Source of the DNA: Opitutaceae bacterium
GTDB taxonomy: Bacteria; Verrucomicrobiota; Verrucomicrobiia; Opitutales; Opitutaceae
NCBI GenBank assembly: GCA_019455245.1
Contig: JACFMR010000017.1
Coordinates: forward strand, 32,384-96,383
Reading direction: 5' to 3'
DNA length: 64,000 nucleotides
The translations under genes and the position numbers were made by a program. Within the stretch, counting starts at the first letter, position 1, and every line of letters starts with the position of its first letter. Shown here piece by piece: positions 43,245-53,968 of this stretch. The notes under the pieces are model-generated. The model was not told the DNA's origin, ran no database searches, and saw only the letters and a list, made by a program, of their open reading frames with translations.

Positions 43245-43603
43245 TGTGGGAAACCGCCATTTTGGTCGGCCTCCTGTTCGGCGGCGCTTGCTACCTGATC
43301 CTGCAGGCCAGCTTTGTGCGCATCCTTTTCGGGTTCATCCTGCTGTCCAATGCGGCCAACCTGTTTCTGCTGGCGATGTCCGGCGTGCCGGAGGGCAAGT
43401 CGGCGCCGATCGTGCACAAGGCGGACGGAGCGATGGTCGATCCCTTGCCCCAGGCGCTTATCCTCACCGCCATCGTCATCGGTTTTGGCGTCATCGCCTA
43501 CATGGTGATTCTGCTTTACCGGACGTTCCTTGACCAAGGCACGGCCAACGCCGGTGATCTGTTCAAACCCGACCGGGCCCGGCCGGAGGAGGAGACGTCA
43601 TGA
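43241..43603 (+). CDS. mnhC: Mrp/Mnh antiporter subunit C
   Basis: 120 residues of NuoK-like fold. Family pieces are RILFGFILLSNAANLFLLAM, ALILTAIVIGFGVIAYMVIL with a conserved membrane glycine/glutamate region, and DPLPQALILTAIVIG, diagnostic for MrpC/MnhC. Three membrane spans. It overlaps both neighbours by 4 bases. Confidence 0.95.
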   Translation: MMWETAILVGLLFGGACYLILQASFVRILFGFILLSNAANLFLLAMSGVPEGKSAPIVHKADGAMVDPLPQALILTAIVIGFGVIAYMVILLYRTFLDQGTANAGDLFKPDRARPEEETS

Positions 43604-45093
43604 GCGATCTGCTGACCGCCCTGCCGATTGTCCTGCCCCTGTTCACCGCGTTGATTGCGCTGCTCGGCGGGCGGCCGCGCACGTGGCGGCGTTGGGTGGT
43701 GGGCGTTTCCGCGACGGCGCAACTGGCGGTGGCGCTGACCCTGGGCGCGGCGGCCTACGGCGCGCCGCCCCAGGTGTTGGCCCTGGGCGGCTGGGGGGCG
43801 CCGTTCGGCATCGTGCTCGTGGTGGACATGCTGGCCGCGATCATGCTGGCCCTGGGGGCGGTCACCGCGCTGGCCGCGCTGCTGTTCGGCTTTGCCGAAC
43901 TGCCGGTCAGCGAAGAGAACCCGCTGCGTCTGCCGCTGCTGCAGTTTCTGGTCACGGGCATCAACCTGTCCTTTTGCACCGCCGACCTGTTCAACCTGTT
44001 CGTCGCCTTCGAGGTGATGCTGATCTCCTCGTATGCGCTGATGACGCTCGAGGCGGACGATTGGGACATCAAGCAGGCGTTTCCATATCTCGCGTTGAAT
44101 CTGGTCGGCAGCACGCTGTTTCTGGTCGCCGCGGGCATGGCCTACGGCCTGTTCGGCACGCTGAATTTCGCGCAGATGGCGGAGCGGGCCGACAGTCTGG
44201 CGGGCACGCCGCAACTGACCGTGCTCGCGCTTTTGCTGTTCACGGTCTTCGGCATCAAGGCCGGCCTGTTCCCTCTGTTCTACTGGCTGCCCAACAGTTA
44301 TCCGATTCTGCCGAGTCCGGTGGCGGCGCTCTACGCCGGCATGTTGACCAAGGTCGGGGTTTACGTGTTGCTGCGGGTCTTCGGGCAGGTGCTGCCGCCG
44401 GATCTGACGACGGTGCATTGGCTGATGGCATGGCTGGCGGCCGCCACGATGATCTTCGGTGTGCTGGGCGCGGTGTCGCGCAATTTCATCCGCGGCATCC
44501 TGTCCTTCCACATTTTGAGCCAGATCGGCTACATGGTGCTGGCGATCGGTTTGTTCACGCCCTACGCGATCGCGGCGGCCATTTTCTACGTGATCCACCA
44601 TATCATCGTGAAGAGCACGCTGTTCATGGTCGGCGGCACGGTGGTGGTGCTGAATCGCACCGACGATCTGGAGAAAACCGGGCGCCTGTGGGCGCTGACG
44701 CCGGTGCTGGGGGTGGTGTTCCTGCTGCAGGCGCTTTCGCTGGCGGGGATCCCGCCCCTCAGCGGTTTCTGGGGCAAATACATGATCATCGTCGAGGGCC
44801 TGCGGCAGCAGGAGTGGATACTGGTGTTTTGCGCGCTGCTGGCGGGGGTGCTGACGTTGTTCAGCATGCTCAAGATCTGGAACGGCGCCTTCTGGGCCGC
44901 GACGGCCAAGGAGGAAGTGCAGACCGGCGAGCCGCGCTGGCGGGCCATGACCGCCGTGGCCGCGGGCATGACGGTGCTTTCGCTCGGCATTGGGCTGGGG
45001 GCGGAGTTTTTCCTGGGCATCGCCCATGAGGCCGCGCGGCAACTGCTGGACCGGCCCGCCTACATTCAACATCTGCTGGGAGGCGGAGGCTGA
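43600..45093 (+). CDS. mnhD: Mrp/Mnh antiporter subunit D
   Basis: 497 residues with about 14 membrane spans of the NuoN/L type. Markers are FEVMLISSYALMTLEADDW, KAGLFPLFYWLPNSYPILPS, ALYAGMLTKVGVYVLLRVFG, FHILSQIGYMVLAIGL, HHIIVKSTLFMVGGTVVV and SLAGIPPLSGFWGKY; the conserved Glu, Lys and His residues of the proton path are visible. It forms the ion-translocating core with MnhA. The next gene starts 2 bases after its stop. Confidence 0.96.
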   Translation: MSDLLTALPIVLPLFTALIALLGGRPRTWRRWVVGVSATAQLAVALTLGAAAYGAPPQVLALGGWGAPFGIVLVVDMLAAIMLALGAVTALAALLFGFAELPVSEENPLRLPLLQFLVTGINLSFCTADLFNLFVAFEVMLISSYALMTLEADDWDIKQAFPYLALNLVGSTLFLVAAGMAYGLFGTLNFAQMAERADSLAGTPQLTVLALLLFTVFGIKAGLFPLFYWLPNSYPILPSPVAALYAGMLTKVGVYVLLRVFGQVLPPDLTTVHWLMAWLAAATMIFGVLGAVSRNFIRGILSFHILSQIGYMVLAIGLFTPYAIAAAIFYVIHHIIVKSTLFMVGGTVVVLNRTDDLEKTGRLWALTPVLGVVFLLQALSLAGIPPLSGFWGKYMIIVEGLRQQEWILVFCALLAGVLTLFSMLKIWNGAFWAATAKEEVQTGEPRWRAMTAVAAGMTVLSLGIGLGAEFFLGIAHEAARQLLDRPAYIQHLLGGGG

Positions 45094-45095
45094 TC

Positions 45096-45572
45096 ATGCG
45101 TTCCCTGGCCCTCAACCTCATGATGGCGGTCATCTGGTTGTTTTTGCAACCGGAGCCCACGCTACGTGATTTTCTGCTCGGCGCATTGCTGGGTTTTGCG
45201 CTGCTGTTTGTTTTTCGGCCGATCCTGCGCAGCGAGGATTACGTGCGCCGGATGGTGGCGGCCGGCACCTTTGCGCTGGTTTTCCTGCGCGAGTTCATCG
45301 TGTCGTGCGCCGAGCTGATGTATTACGCGCTGTGTGTGCCGGTGTCGCGTCTGCGGCCCGAGTTCCTGATCTACGATGTCTCGGGCCTGACCCGCACGGA
45401 GATCCTGCTGCTTTCGCATTGCATCAGCCTGACGCCCGGCACCAACACGGTGGACATATCGCAGGACTTCACCCGGCTTTACCTCCACGTGCTGGACTGC
45501 GCGGATGCCGAGGCCGTACGGGCCAAGATCGACCAAACCTTCAAGCGGGGCATCCTCGCCTTCACCCGATGA
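45096..45572 (+). CDS. mnhE: Mrp/Mnh antiporter subunit E
   Basis: 158 residues. The start (LMMAVIWLFLQPEPTLRDFLLG) and VSRLRPEFLIYDVSGLTRTE with ILLLSHCISLTPGTNTVDIS are typical MrpE, including the Pro-Gly-Thr loop. Two to three membrane spans then a cytosolic tail (RLYLHVLDCADAEAVRAKID). It overlaps mnhF by 4 bases. Confidence 0.95.
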   Translation: MRSLALNLMMAVIWLFLQPEPTLRDFLLGALLGFALLFVFRPILRSEDYVRRMVAAGTFALVFLREFIVSCAELMYYALCVPVSRLRPEFLIYDVSGLTRTEILLLSHCISLTPGTNTVDISQDFTRLYLHVLDCADAEAVRAKIDQTFKRGILAFTR

Positions 45573-45877
45573 CCGATCTGCTGTTCCATCTGGCCGTCCT
45601 GCTGCTCGGGCTTTCCATGCTGCTGGGTTTCTACCGCATGGCGAAGGGACCGACCGTGGTGGACCGCATCCTGGCCTTTGATGCCGTCGTGCTTTGTGCG
45701 GTCGGGCTCACCGCCCTGCATTCACGCTGGTGGCAGTCGGAGCTCTACGTGGAACTCGTGCTGATCATCTCCTCGCTCGGCTTCTTCGGCACCGTGGCCT
45801 TCGTGTTCTTTTTGCAGAGTTCGCTGCCCTATGGCGGCGATGAAAACGAAAACACCGACGGGGAGGGGCGGCCATGA
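45569..45877 (+). CDS. mnhF: Mrp/Mnh antiporter subunit F
   Basis: 102 residues from ATG 45569. FYRMAKGPTVVDRILAFDAV is the MrpF signature with the conserved Gly-Pro and Asp-Arg; three membrane spans follow (VVLCAVGLTALHS, LVLIISSLGFFGTVAFVFFL). A longer in-frame extension upstream is non-coding because it overlaps mnhE. The 3' end overlaps mnhG by 4 bases. Confidence 0.95.
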   Translation: MTDLLFHLAVLLLGLSMLLGFYRMAKGPTVVDRILAFDAVVLCAVGLTALHSRWWQSELYVELVLIISSLGFFGTVAFVFFLQSSLPYGGDENENTDGEGRP

Positions 45878-46185
45878 GTGCAATCATTTCCACCGCGGTC
45901 ATGGTGTTGGGGGCGCTCATCGTGCTGATCTCGATGATCGGGCTGGTGCGTTTTCCCGATGTCTTTTGCCGCTCACACGCGCTGGGCAAGGGTCTGACCC
46001 TGGGCCTCATGGTGCTGCTCTTCGGCCTGTGGCTCGACCCGGAGTCGGGGGTCTCGGGTTTGAAGGTCGTGGCGGCGATCTTCTTTCAGTTCGTCACGCT
46101 GCCCGTGGCGAGCCACCTGCTGGCCCGCCTGTCGTATGAGAAGAACCTGCCGCGCCACCACAAGCCGGAGGCCGACCAACCGTAG
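45874..46185 (+). CDS. mnhG: Mrp/Mnh antiporter subunit G
   Basis: 103 residues, three membrane spans. MVLGALIVLISMIGLVRFPD, CRSHALGKGLTLGLMVLLFG and the Pro/Val-rich FFQFVTLPVASHLLARLSY match MrpG. It is the last gene of the complete seven-gene Mrp operon and ends 9 bases from the convergent glutamate dehydrogenase stop. Confidence 0.94.
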   Translation: MSAIISTAVMVLGALIVLISMIGLVRFPDVFCRSHALGKGLTLGLMVLLFGLWLDPESGVSGLKVVAAIFFQFVTLPVASHLLARLSYEKNLPRHHKPEADQP

Positions 46186-46194
46186 CCACGGCGA

Positions 46195-47469
46195 TCAGGG
46201 GAAGAGGCCGCGGCTCTGCTTGGCCTCGGCCACCCGGGCGATGCCGAGGGTCTGCGCGGCCAGCCGGCGGCTGAACTTGAACTTCCGTTTTTGGAATTCC
46301 ACGGAATCCTTGGCCCGGTCGAGGATGGTGAAGAGTTTCGCGAGCACCTCGTCGCGCGACCAGTAGAAGTTCTGCAGGTTCTGCAGCCACTCGAAGTAGG
46401 AGACGACCACGCCGCCGGCGTTGCAGAGCACGTCGGGGATGATCTCGATCTCCTCGCGCCGGTCGAGGATGCGGTCGGCGGCGTTGGTGGTCGGGCCGTT
46501 GGCGGCCTCGGCGAGGAGCCGGCACTTGAGCTTGCCGGCGTTTTTGTCGGTGATGACGCGCTCCAAGGCGGCCGGCACCAGCACGGTGCATTTCAACTCC
46601 AGCAGCTGCTCGTTGGTGATCGGCTCGCCCAGATGGTAATCCTTCAGCACGCGGGCGTAGTTCACGTAGTCGAGGGCCTTTCTGACGTCGATGCCCTTGG
46701 GGTCATGGATGCCCGTGGTGTAGTCCGAAATAGCGATGATCTTCGCGCCGTAATTGGACAGGGCCAGCGCCGCCTCGCTGCCCACGTTGCCAAAGCCCTG
46801 GATCGCGACCGTGGCCTTCTGGATGGGGATTTTCATGTCCTCCAGGTATTTTTTGATCAGGTAGGCGACGCCGGCGCCGGTGGCTTCGCGGCGACCCTGC
46901 GAGCCGCCCAGGGCCAGCGGTTTTCCGGTCACCACGGCGGGTTCGTTGTGGCCGACGTGGTTGGAATAGGTGTCCATCATCCAGCCCATGATGGTTTCGT
47001 TGGTGCCGACGTCGGGGGCGGGGATGTCGATGTGCGGCCCGATGAAGTTGATCATCTCCTGCATGTAGCGGCGGGAGAGCCGTTCCAATTCGCCCGCGGA
47101 GAGCTGGCCGGGGTTGACGATGACGCCGCCCTTGGCCCCGCCGTAGGGAAGGCCGACGAGGGAACATTTCCAACTCATCCACATGGCCAGCGCGGCCACC
47201 TCACCGATGGTCACGGACTGGTGAAAACGGATGCCGCCCTTGGCCGGGCCGGTGGAGAGGTTGTGTTGCACCCGGTAGCCTTCGAACACCGTCACGCTGC
47301 CGTCATCCCGCTTGATGGGCAGGGCCACGGAGAGGCAGCGGCGGGGATACTTGGTGCGGTCGCGGATGGCCTCGGGCAGGTTGATGGCGTCGGCCGCCTT
47401 GTCGAACTGGCGGCAGGCCATCTTGAAGACATCAGAATTGTACAAGGCCGAGACAATGACTTTGGACAT
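46195..47469 (-). CDS. Glutamate dehydrogenase (Glu/Leu/Phe/Val family)
   Basis: 424 residues from ATG 47469. The catalytic core has KGGIRFHQSVTIGEVAALAM, WKCSLVGLPYGGAKGGVIVN (catalytic Lys), DVGTNETIMGWMMDTY and the GREATGAGVAY loop. The NAD(P) fold follows with ATVAIQGFGNVGSEAALALS. It reversibly deaminates glutamate to 2-oxoglutarate. The length and the short N-terminus match the GdhA/RocG type. The 150-base gap to the plus-strand gene contains both divergent promoters; I could not assign boxes. Confidence 0.94.
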   Translation of the reverse strand: MSKVIVSALYNSDVFKMACRQFDKAADAINLPEAIRDRTKYPRRCLSVALPIKRDDGSVTVFEGYRVQHNLSTGPAKGGIRFHQSVTIGEVAALAMWMSWKCSLVGLPYGGAKGGVIVNPGQLSAGELERLSRRYMQEMINFIGPHIDIPAPDVGTNETIMGWMMDTYSNHVGHNEPAVVTGKPLALGGSQGRREATGAGVAYLIKKYLEDMKIPIQKATVAIQGFGNVGSEAALALSNYGAKIIAISDYTTGIHDPKGIDVRKALDYVNYARVLKDYHLGEPITNEQLLELKCTVLVPAALERVITDKNAGKLKCRLLAEAANGPTTNAADRILDRREEIEIIPDVLCNAGGVVVSYFEWLQNLQNFYWSRDEVLAKLFTILDRAKDSVEFQKRKFKFSRRLAAQTLGIARVAEAKQSRGLFP

Positions 47470-47619
47470 GGAACAAATTGTTGGGATGGGTGACGGGTGG
47501 GGCCCCGGGGTTGTTGATGGCCGCAGGTTGGTTGATTCTCCGGGCTTTAGCAATTGGCTTCCTGACACCCGTCCGCTTGAATGAACTTCCCTAATCCGGC
47601 GGGTCTGCGCCGGTGATAC

Positions 47620-49029
47620 ATGACGTCCGTGCTCAAATTCCTTCGCTGGCTTTTCCAAAAGTGCGCCGCGGCGTTGCTGATGGTGGTGCTGGCGTTGTGT
47701 GCCTACGGCCTGTGGCTGTTCCTCCGCGACACCGTTGACTTCGACCAGCACCGCACGGACCTGATGATCACGCTCAGCGGTGAGCGTCGCCAGATTCGCG
47801 AGGCCATGGCGGATGTGGAAACCCGGCTCGACGAATTCACCGTCCTGATGGAGGCCGAGCAGGACCGGATCCGCCGGGCGGAGAAGGTCATCGCGACATT
47901 GACGGAACTGGAGAGCACCTGGGACCGGCTGATCGGTAATCCGGAGCAACAGCAGGCCAACGCAGAACAAAAGGCCCGCATGGAGAAACTGCGCCAGGAT
48001 GCGCAGACCAGGTTGACGGAGCTGCAGACCAAGTTTCAGCGCACCGTCTGGGAGAAGGAAGGGCTGCAGATCGCATTGGGTCGGCTCGAATCCAACATCA
48101 AGGCGGTCGAGGAGAAACAGGCGCAAATCGCCCACTACCTGCGCGATGCCTGGGAGCGCAGCCGGGTCTGGCTGGCGGTGGCCCTGGGCCTTTATTTTCT
48201 CGGTCCGACGGTGGGTCGGCTGACATTGTATTACGGCCTGGCGCCGTTGGTCATGCGTGGCCGGCCGGTGCGGTTGACCCCTGAACTGGCCGCGTTGCCC
48301 GAGGTGGGCGGCAATCACGTGTCGATCGACCTGCCCTTGGCCGAAGAGGAACGGCTGTGGGTGCGGGAGAAATTCCTGCAGGCCTCGGATGAAGGCCTGC
48401 AGAAGCAAACCCGGTTCCTGCTCGACTGGCGCATCCCGTTCACCTGTCTGGCGAGCGGTCTCGTCGAATTGCTCGAAATGACGCCCGCCGCCGGTTCGAA
48501 AACGCAACGGGCAACGCTCTCCAACCAGGCCCATCCGCACATCGAACTGGCGCTGTTGACGCTGCCGGAGGGCGCGGCGCTGGTGCTGCGTCCCAGCCAT
48601 CTGGTGGCGGTGGCGTTGGCGACAGGGCAGCGCCTGCGCCTTCGTCGCCGCTGGCAATTGTTCCGTTGGCAGGCTTGGGTGACGCTGCAGTTCCGCTATT
48701 TTGAATTTGCCGGTCCGTGCCGCCTGATTGTCTCCGGCAGCCGTGGGGTGCGGGTGGAGAAACTGGCGCCGCGCGGTGACGGTACGCCCGGAGCACGGCG
48801 CACCAATCAGGACGCCACGATCGGGTTCACCCCCAACCTCGACTACAAACCGGTGCGGGCCGAGACGTTTTGGAGTTATTACCGCGGCATGAACCCGCTG
48901 TTTGACGACCTGTTTTCCGGCCACGGGTTGTTCCTGTGTCAGGAAATCACGGCAGGCGACGGCGTGGGCGCGGCCCGCAAGTTCTGGGCTGGCCTCTGGA
49001 ACGGGATGCTCAAAGTCTTCGGACTGTGA
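47620..49029 (+). CDS. Coiled-coil membrane protein with AIM24-like C-terminal domain
   Basis: 469 residues. A membrane span at 12-34 (AAALLMVVLALCAYGLWLFL) is followed by a long Glu/Gln/Arg-rich coiled coil (about 45-175), then a second span (WLAVALGLYFLGPTVG). The C-terminal 230 residues end in NPLFDDLFSGHGLFLCQEIT, which resembles the closing of AIM24-family beta-barrel proteins (GxGLFL motif). The middle part (ALVLRPSHLVAVALATG) fits the same reading. The function of bacterial AIM24 proteins is unknown. It is translationally coupled (GTGA) to the HAD gene. Confidence 0.65.
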   Translation: MTSVLKFLRWLFQKCAAALLMVVLALCAYGLWLFLRDTVDFDQHRTDLMITLSGERRQIREAMADVETRLDEFTVLMEAEQDRIRRAEKVIATLTELESTWDRLIGNPEQQQANAEQKARMEKLRQDAQTRLTELQTKFQRTVWEKEGLQIALGRLESNIKAVEEKQAQIAHYLRDAWERSRVWLAVALGLYFLGPTVGRLTLYYGLAPLVMRGRPVRLTPELAALPEVGGNHVSIDLPLAEEERLWVREKFLQASDEGLQKQTRFLLDWRIPFTCLASGLVELLEMTPAAGSKTQRATLSNQAHPHIELALLTLPEGAALVLRPSHLVAVALATGQRLRLRRRWQLFRWQAWVTLQFRYFEFAGPCRLIVSGSRGVRVEKLAPRGDGTPGARRTNQDATIGFTPNLDYKPVRAETFWSYYRGMNPLFDDLFSGHGLFLCQEITAGDGVGAARKFWAGLWNGMLKVFGL

Positions 49030-49697
49030 GCAACACCACGACGAAATTCGGCGCCATCTTTGACTGGGACGGAGTCATCATCGACTCCTCCCGCCAGCAC
49101 GAGGAAAGCTGGGAACGGCTCGCCGCGGAGGAAAAACGGGCACTGCCGGCCAACCACTTCAAGGTCGGTTTCGGCCGCAAGAACGAGTGGATCATCGCCT
49201 CGTTTCTGCACTGGACCGAAGATCCGGCCGAAGTGCACCGGCTGTCCCTGCGCAAGGAGGCGTTGTATCGCGAGATCGTGTTGGAGAAAGGCATCGAGGC
49301 CTTGCCGGGCGTGCACACTTTTCTGCAGCGCTTGCGTGATGCCGGCGTGCCGACCTGCATCGGCTCCTCCACGCACCGCGAAAACATCGCCACCATTCTC
49401 GGCGTGATGGGCTTCACCGGGCTGTTTGGTGGCATGATAACCGCCGAGGATGTCAGTCACGGCAAACCCGATCCGGAGGTCTTCCTCAAGGCCGCGGCCG
49501 TGACCGGGTGCGCGCCCAACCGCTGCGTGGTGTTTGAGGACGCCCTGGCCGGCATCGAAGCCGCCCGGGCCGGGGGCATGAAGGTGGTTGGGGTAGCCAC
49601 GACGCATCCGGCCGACGGTCTGACGATGACCGACCGCGTGGTCGTACGGCTGGACGAACTCGGGGTTGCGGATCTGGCCGCGCTGTTTTCCCGTTGA
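49026..49697 (+). CDS. HAD-family hydrolase, beta-phosphoglucomutase-like
   Basis: 223 residues from the GTG at 49026 that overlaps the previous stop. Motif I is AIFDWDGVIIDSSRQH (Asp nucleophile, Asp+2), motif II is in CIGSSTHRENIA, motif III is the Lys of VSHGKPDPEVFL, and motif IV is VVFEDALAGIEAARAGGMKV. A helical cap lies between motifs I and II. VSHGKPDPEVF with an ED in motif IV is typical of beta-phosphoglucomutase and sugar-phosphate phosphatases. The stop overlaps the region of the uvrB start (GTTGAGCATG). Confidence 0.87.
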   Translation: MSNTTTKFGAIFDWDGVIIDSSRQHEESWERLAAEEKRALPANHFKVGFGRKNEWIIASFLHWTEDPAEVHRLSLRKEALYREIVLEKGIEALPGVHTFLQRLRDAGVPTCIGSSTHRENIATILGVMGFTGLFGGMITAEDVSHGKPDPEVFLKAAAVTGCAPNRCVVFEDALAGIEAARAGGMKVVGVATTHPADGLTMTDRVVVRLDELGVADLAALFSR

Positions 49698-49699
49698 GC

Positions 49700-51715
<2,016 letters not shown>

Positions 51716-51793
51716 GCGCGGGCGGCTTGATGCAGATCAAACTTCCGGCATTCCGCGGTTGAGGCGCGACGGCCGGGGCGTTTCGCTGGGAGC

Positions 51794-52177
51794 ATGACGG
51801 ATATTGCAACCGAAGCGGATGTTCGCCGGCTCGTGGACGCCTTTTACACCAAGGTGCAGGCGGATGCCCTGCTGAACCCCATCTTTGCCGACGTAGCCAA
51901 GGTCGATTGGTCACACCATCTGCCGAAGATGTATGCGTTTTGGAACGGGCTGATTCTGGGGCAACCCGGTTACGCGGGCCGGCCCTTCCCGGCGCACGCG
52001 GTGTTGCCGGTGGACCTGACGCATTTCGAACGCTGGCTGGAGCTCTTTCATGCGACGGTGGACGAGCTCTTCACGGGCGAGGGCGCGCTGCGCGCCAAGA
52101 ACGCCGCGGCGAGCATCGCGCACACCTTTGCCATGCGCATGGGCCTGATCGATCCGACGGCCGGCCGCATGCTCTGA
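51794..52177 (+). CDS. Group III truncated haemoglobin
   Basis: 127 residues. The pattern VRRLVDAFYTKVQADALLNP, FADVAKVDWSHHLPKMYAFW and PVDLTHFERWLELFHATVDE is typical of group III (trHbP); WLELFH contains the proximal histidine. Most group III globins are tied to reactive nitrogen or oxygen chemistry. It stands alone with a 78-base gap from uvrB and is convergent with hpt, 12 bases away. Confidence 0.9.
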   Translation: MTDIATEADVRRLVDAFYTKVQADALLNPIFADVAKVDWSHHLPKMYAFWNGLILGQPGYAGRPFPAHAVLPVDLTHFERWLELFHATVDELFTGEGALRAKNAAASIAHTFAMRMGLIDPTAGRML

Positions 52178-52189
52178 GCGCAAATTGCG

Positions 52190-52765
52190 TCAGCTCCACT
52201 CCGGCGGGTTTTGCAGGTGGGGCTTGAGCACGCCGATGCAGGACAGGTTGCGATAGCGCTCGGCGAAATCGAGCCCGTAGCCCACCACGAACTTGTCGGG
52301 AATCTTGAAGCCCACGAAGTCGGCCTCGAAGTCGACCTCACGGCGGCCCTTTTTGTCCAGCAACACGCAGACCCGCAGGCTGGCGGGCTTCAGCTTGTGC
52401 ATCAGGTCCGTCACCATCGCGAGGGTCTTGCCGGTGTCGAGGATGTCGTCGATCAGCAGCACGTCGCGCTTGGTCACATCCAGAGTCAGGCTGTGGATGA
52501 GCTGCGGCGTGCCCATGGACTTGGTCTCGTTGCGGTAGCTGGAGATGCGGATGCAATCGAGGCGGACGGGGTTTTCGATCTCCCGCAGCAGGTCGGCGGT
52601 GAAGAGGATGGCACCGTTGATGATGGAAATGACGGTGAATTCCTCGTTGCCGTAGACTTCCCGGAGTTCCCGGCCGAGACTTTTGATGCGCCGTTTGATC
52701 TGGGCTTCGGTCACGAGGACGCTCTCAAGGTCGGGATGGATGGAGGAGGCTTTGACGGAGGGCAT
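52190..52765 (-). CDS. hpt: Hypoxanthine phosphoribosyltransferase
   Basis: 191 residues from ATG 52765. The PRPP-binding loop VLLIDDILDTGKT is at 102-114, VISIINGAILFTADLLREI carries the substrate loop, and KFVVGYGLDFAERYRNL is typical of the HPRT C-terminus. It salvages hypoxanthine/guanine to IMP/GMP. An upstream in-frame ATG at 52819 is possible; the chosen start matches the family length. It is divergent from the ABC ATPase gene (124-base gap). Confidence 0.93.
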   Translation of the reverse strand: MPSVKASSIHPDLESVLVTEAQIKRRIKSLGRELREVYGNEEFTVISIINGAILFTADLLREIENPVRLDCIRISSYRNETKSMGTPQLIHSLTLDVTKRDVLLIDDILDTGKTLAMVTDLMHKLKPASLRVCVLLDKKGRREVDFEADFVGFKIPDKFVVGYGLDFAERYRNLSCIGVLKPHLQNPPEWS

Positions 52766-52889
52766 GTCGGGATGCAGCGAGGAAAACCCACAGGCGGGCG
52801 CGTGGCAATGCGTTAGCACGGCGGGCCGGGGTTAATTCCTTTGACTTCACCAAGGGCGAATTCTTGCTTCATCGCACCTCGCGCGCGGC

Positions 52890-53963
52890 ATGATTTCCAT
52901 TCGTATCCAGAAACTGACGAAGCGGTTCGGAGCGGTCACGGCGCTGCACCACCTCGACCTCACCATCAATCCCGGGGAGCTGTTTTTCCTGCTCGGCCCC
53001 AGTGGTTGCGGCAAGACCACGCTGCTGCGCAGCCTGGCGGGGTTCTACCTTCCGGAGGAGGGGCAAATCTGGTTTGGCGACGAGGAGGTCACGCGGCTCG
53101 AACCCCACCGGCGGAACACCGGCATGATGTTTCAGAGCTACGCCCTGTGGCCGCATATGACCGTGGCGGAGAACGTCGCCTTCGGGTTGGAGGAGCGCAA
53201 GGTGCCAAAGGCGGAGATCCGGCAGCGGGTGGCCGAGGCGCTCGAGTCGGTGCGCATGGCGCAGTATGCCGACCGCCGGCCCAACCAGCTTTCCGGCGGC
53301 CAACAGCAACGCGTGGCCCTGGCCCGCGCGCTGGTCATCCGGCCGCGCTGCCTGCTGCTGGACGAACCGCTGTCCAACCTCGACGCCAAGCTGCGGTTGG
53401 AGATGCGCATGGAAATCCGGCGCGTCTGCAAGGAATTCAAACTCACCACGGTCTATGTGACCCACGACCAGAAGGAGGCGTTGTCGATTTCCGACCGCAT
53501 GGCGATTCTGGAGAACGGGCACATCCTGCAGGTGGGGTCGCCCCGCGAGGTTTACAAGCGCCCGGTCTGCAAGACCGTCGCGCACTTCATCGGTGAAACG
53601 GATTTCATCCCCGGCAAGGTCACCGGCATCAGCGACGGCATGGCCACGGTGGAAACGGCCATCGGCTCGTTCGACGGCGTGCTCGGCAATCCGGCGCGTC
53701 CGCCGGCGGTCGGCGCGGAGGTCACCCTGTCGGTGCGGCCGGAGTGCTGGGAGCTCAGCCGCGAGCGCCACACCGAGCACAACTGTGTGCACGGGCGCAT
53801 CGGCGATTTCGTCTACCTCGGCGAAGTCGCGCAATACGATCTCATCGTGCGGGACACGCCCCTGAAGGTTTTTGAACGCAACCCGCGGTTTGTGGACGGC
53901 GCCGGCCGGGGCGAGATCTTCGCCGCGGTCGACCCCACGGACGTCGTGGTGCTGGTGGACTGA
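52890..53963 (+). CDS. ABC transporter ATP-binding protein, iron/polyamine-type with TOBE domain
   Basis: 357 residues. Walker A GPSGCGKT (36-43), LSGGQQQR (134-141), Walker B LLLDEP (155-160), DAKLRLEMRMEIRRV and TTVYVTHDQKEALSISDRMA are those of the MalK/FbpC/PotA family. A C-terminal TOBE-type region follows (VTLSVRPECWELSRERH, GRIGDFVYLGEVAQYDLIV), suggesting transport of iron, putrescine or a sugar. It is followed 5 bases later by a binding protein gene, but no permease gene lies in this cluster. Confidence 0.9.
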   Translation: MISIRIQKLTKRFGAVTALHHLDLTINPGELFFLLGPSGCGKTTLLRSLAGFYLPEEGQIWFGDEEVTRLEPHRRNTGMMFQSYALWPHMTVAENVAFGLEERKVPKAEIRQRVAEALESVRMAQYADRRPNQLSGGQQQRVALARALVIRPRCLLLDEPLSNLDAKLRLEMRMEIRRVCKEFKLTTVYVTHDQKEALSISDRMAILENGHILQVGSPREVYKRPVCKTVAHFIGETDFIPGKVTGISDGMATVETAIGSFDGVLGNPARPPAVGAEVTLSVRPECWELSRERHTEHNCVHGRIGDFVYLGEVAQYDLIVRDTPLKVFERNPRFVDGAGRGEIFAAVDPTDVVVLVD

Positions 53964-53968
53964 TCGTC

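Noticed and set aside
46195..48924. 909-codon minus-strand frame covering gdh and more
   Set aside because: Only the C-terminal 424 codons are glutamate dehydrogenase with a good ATG at 47469; the first part is antisense to the plus-strand coiled-coil gene.
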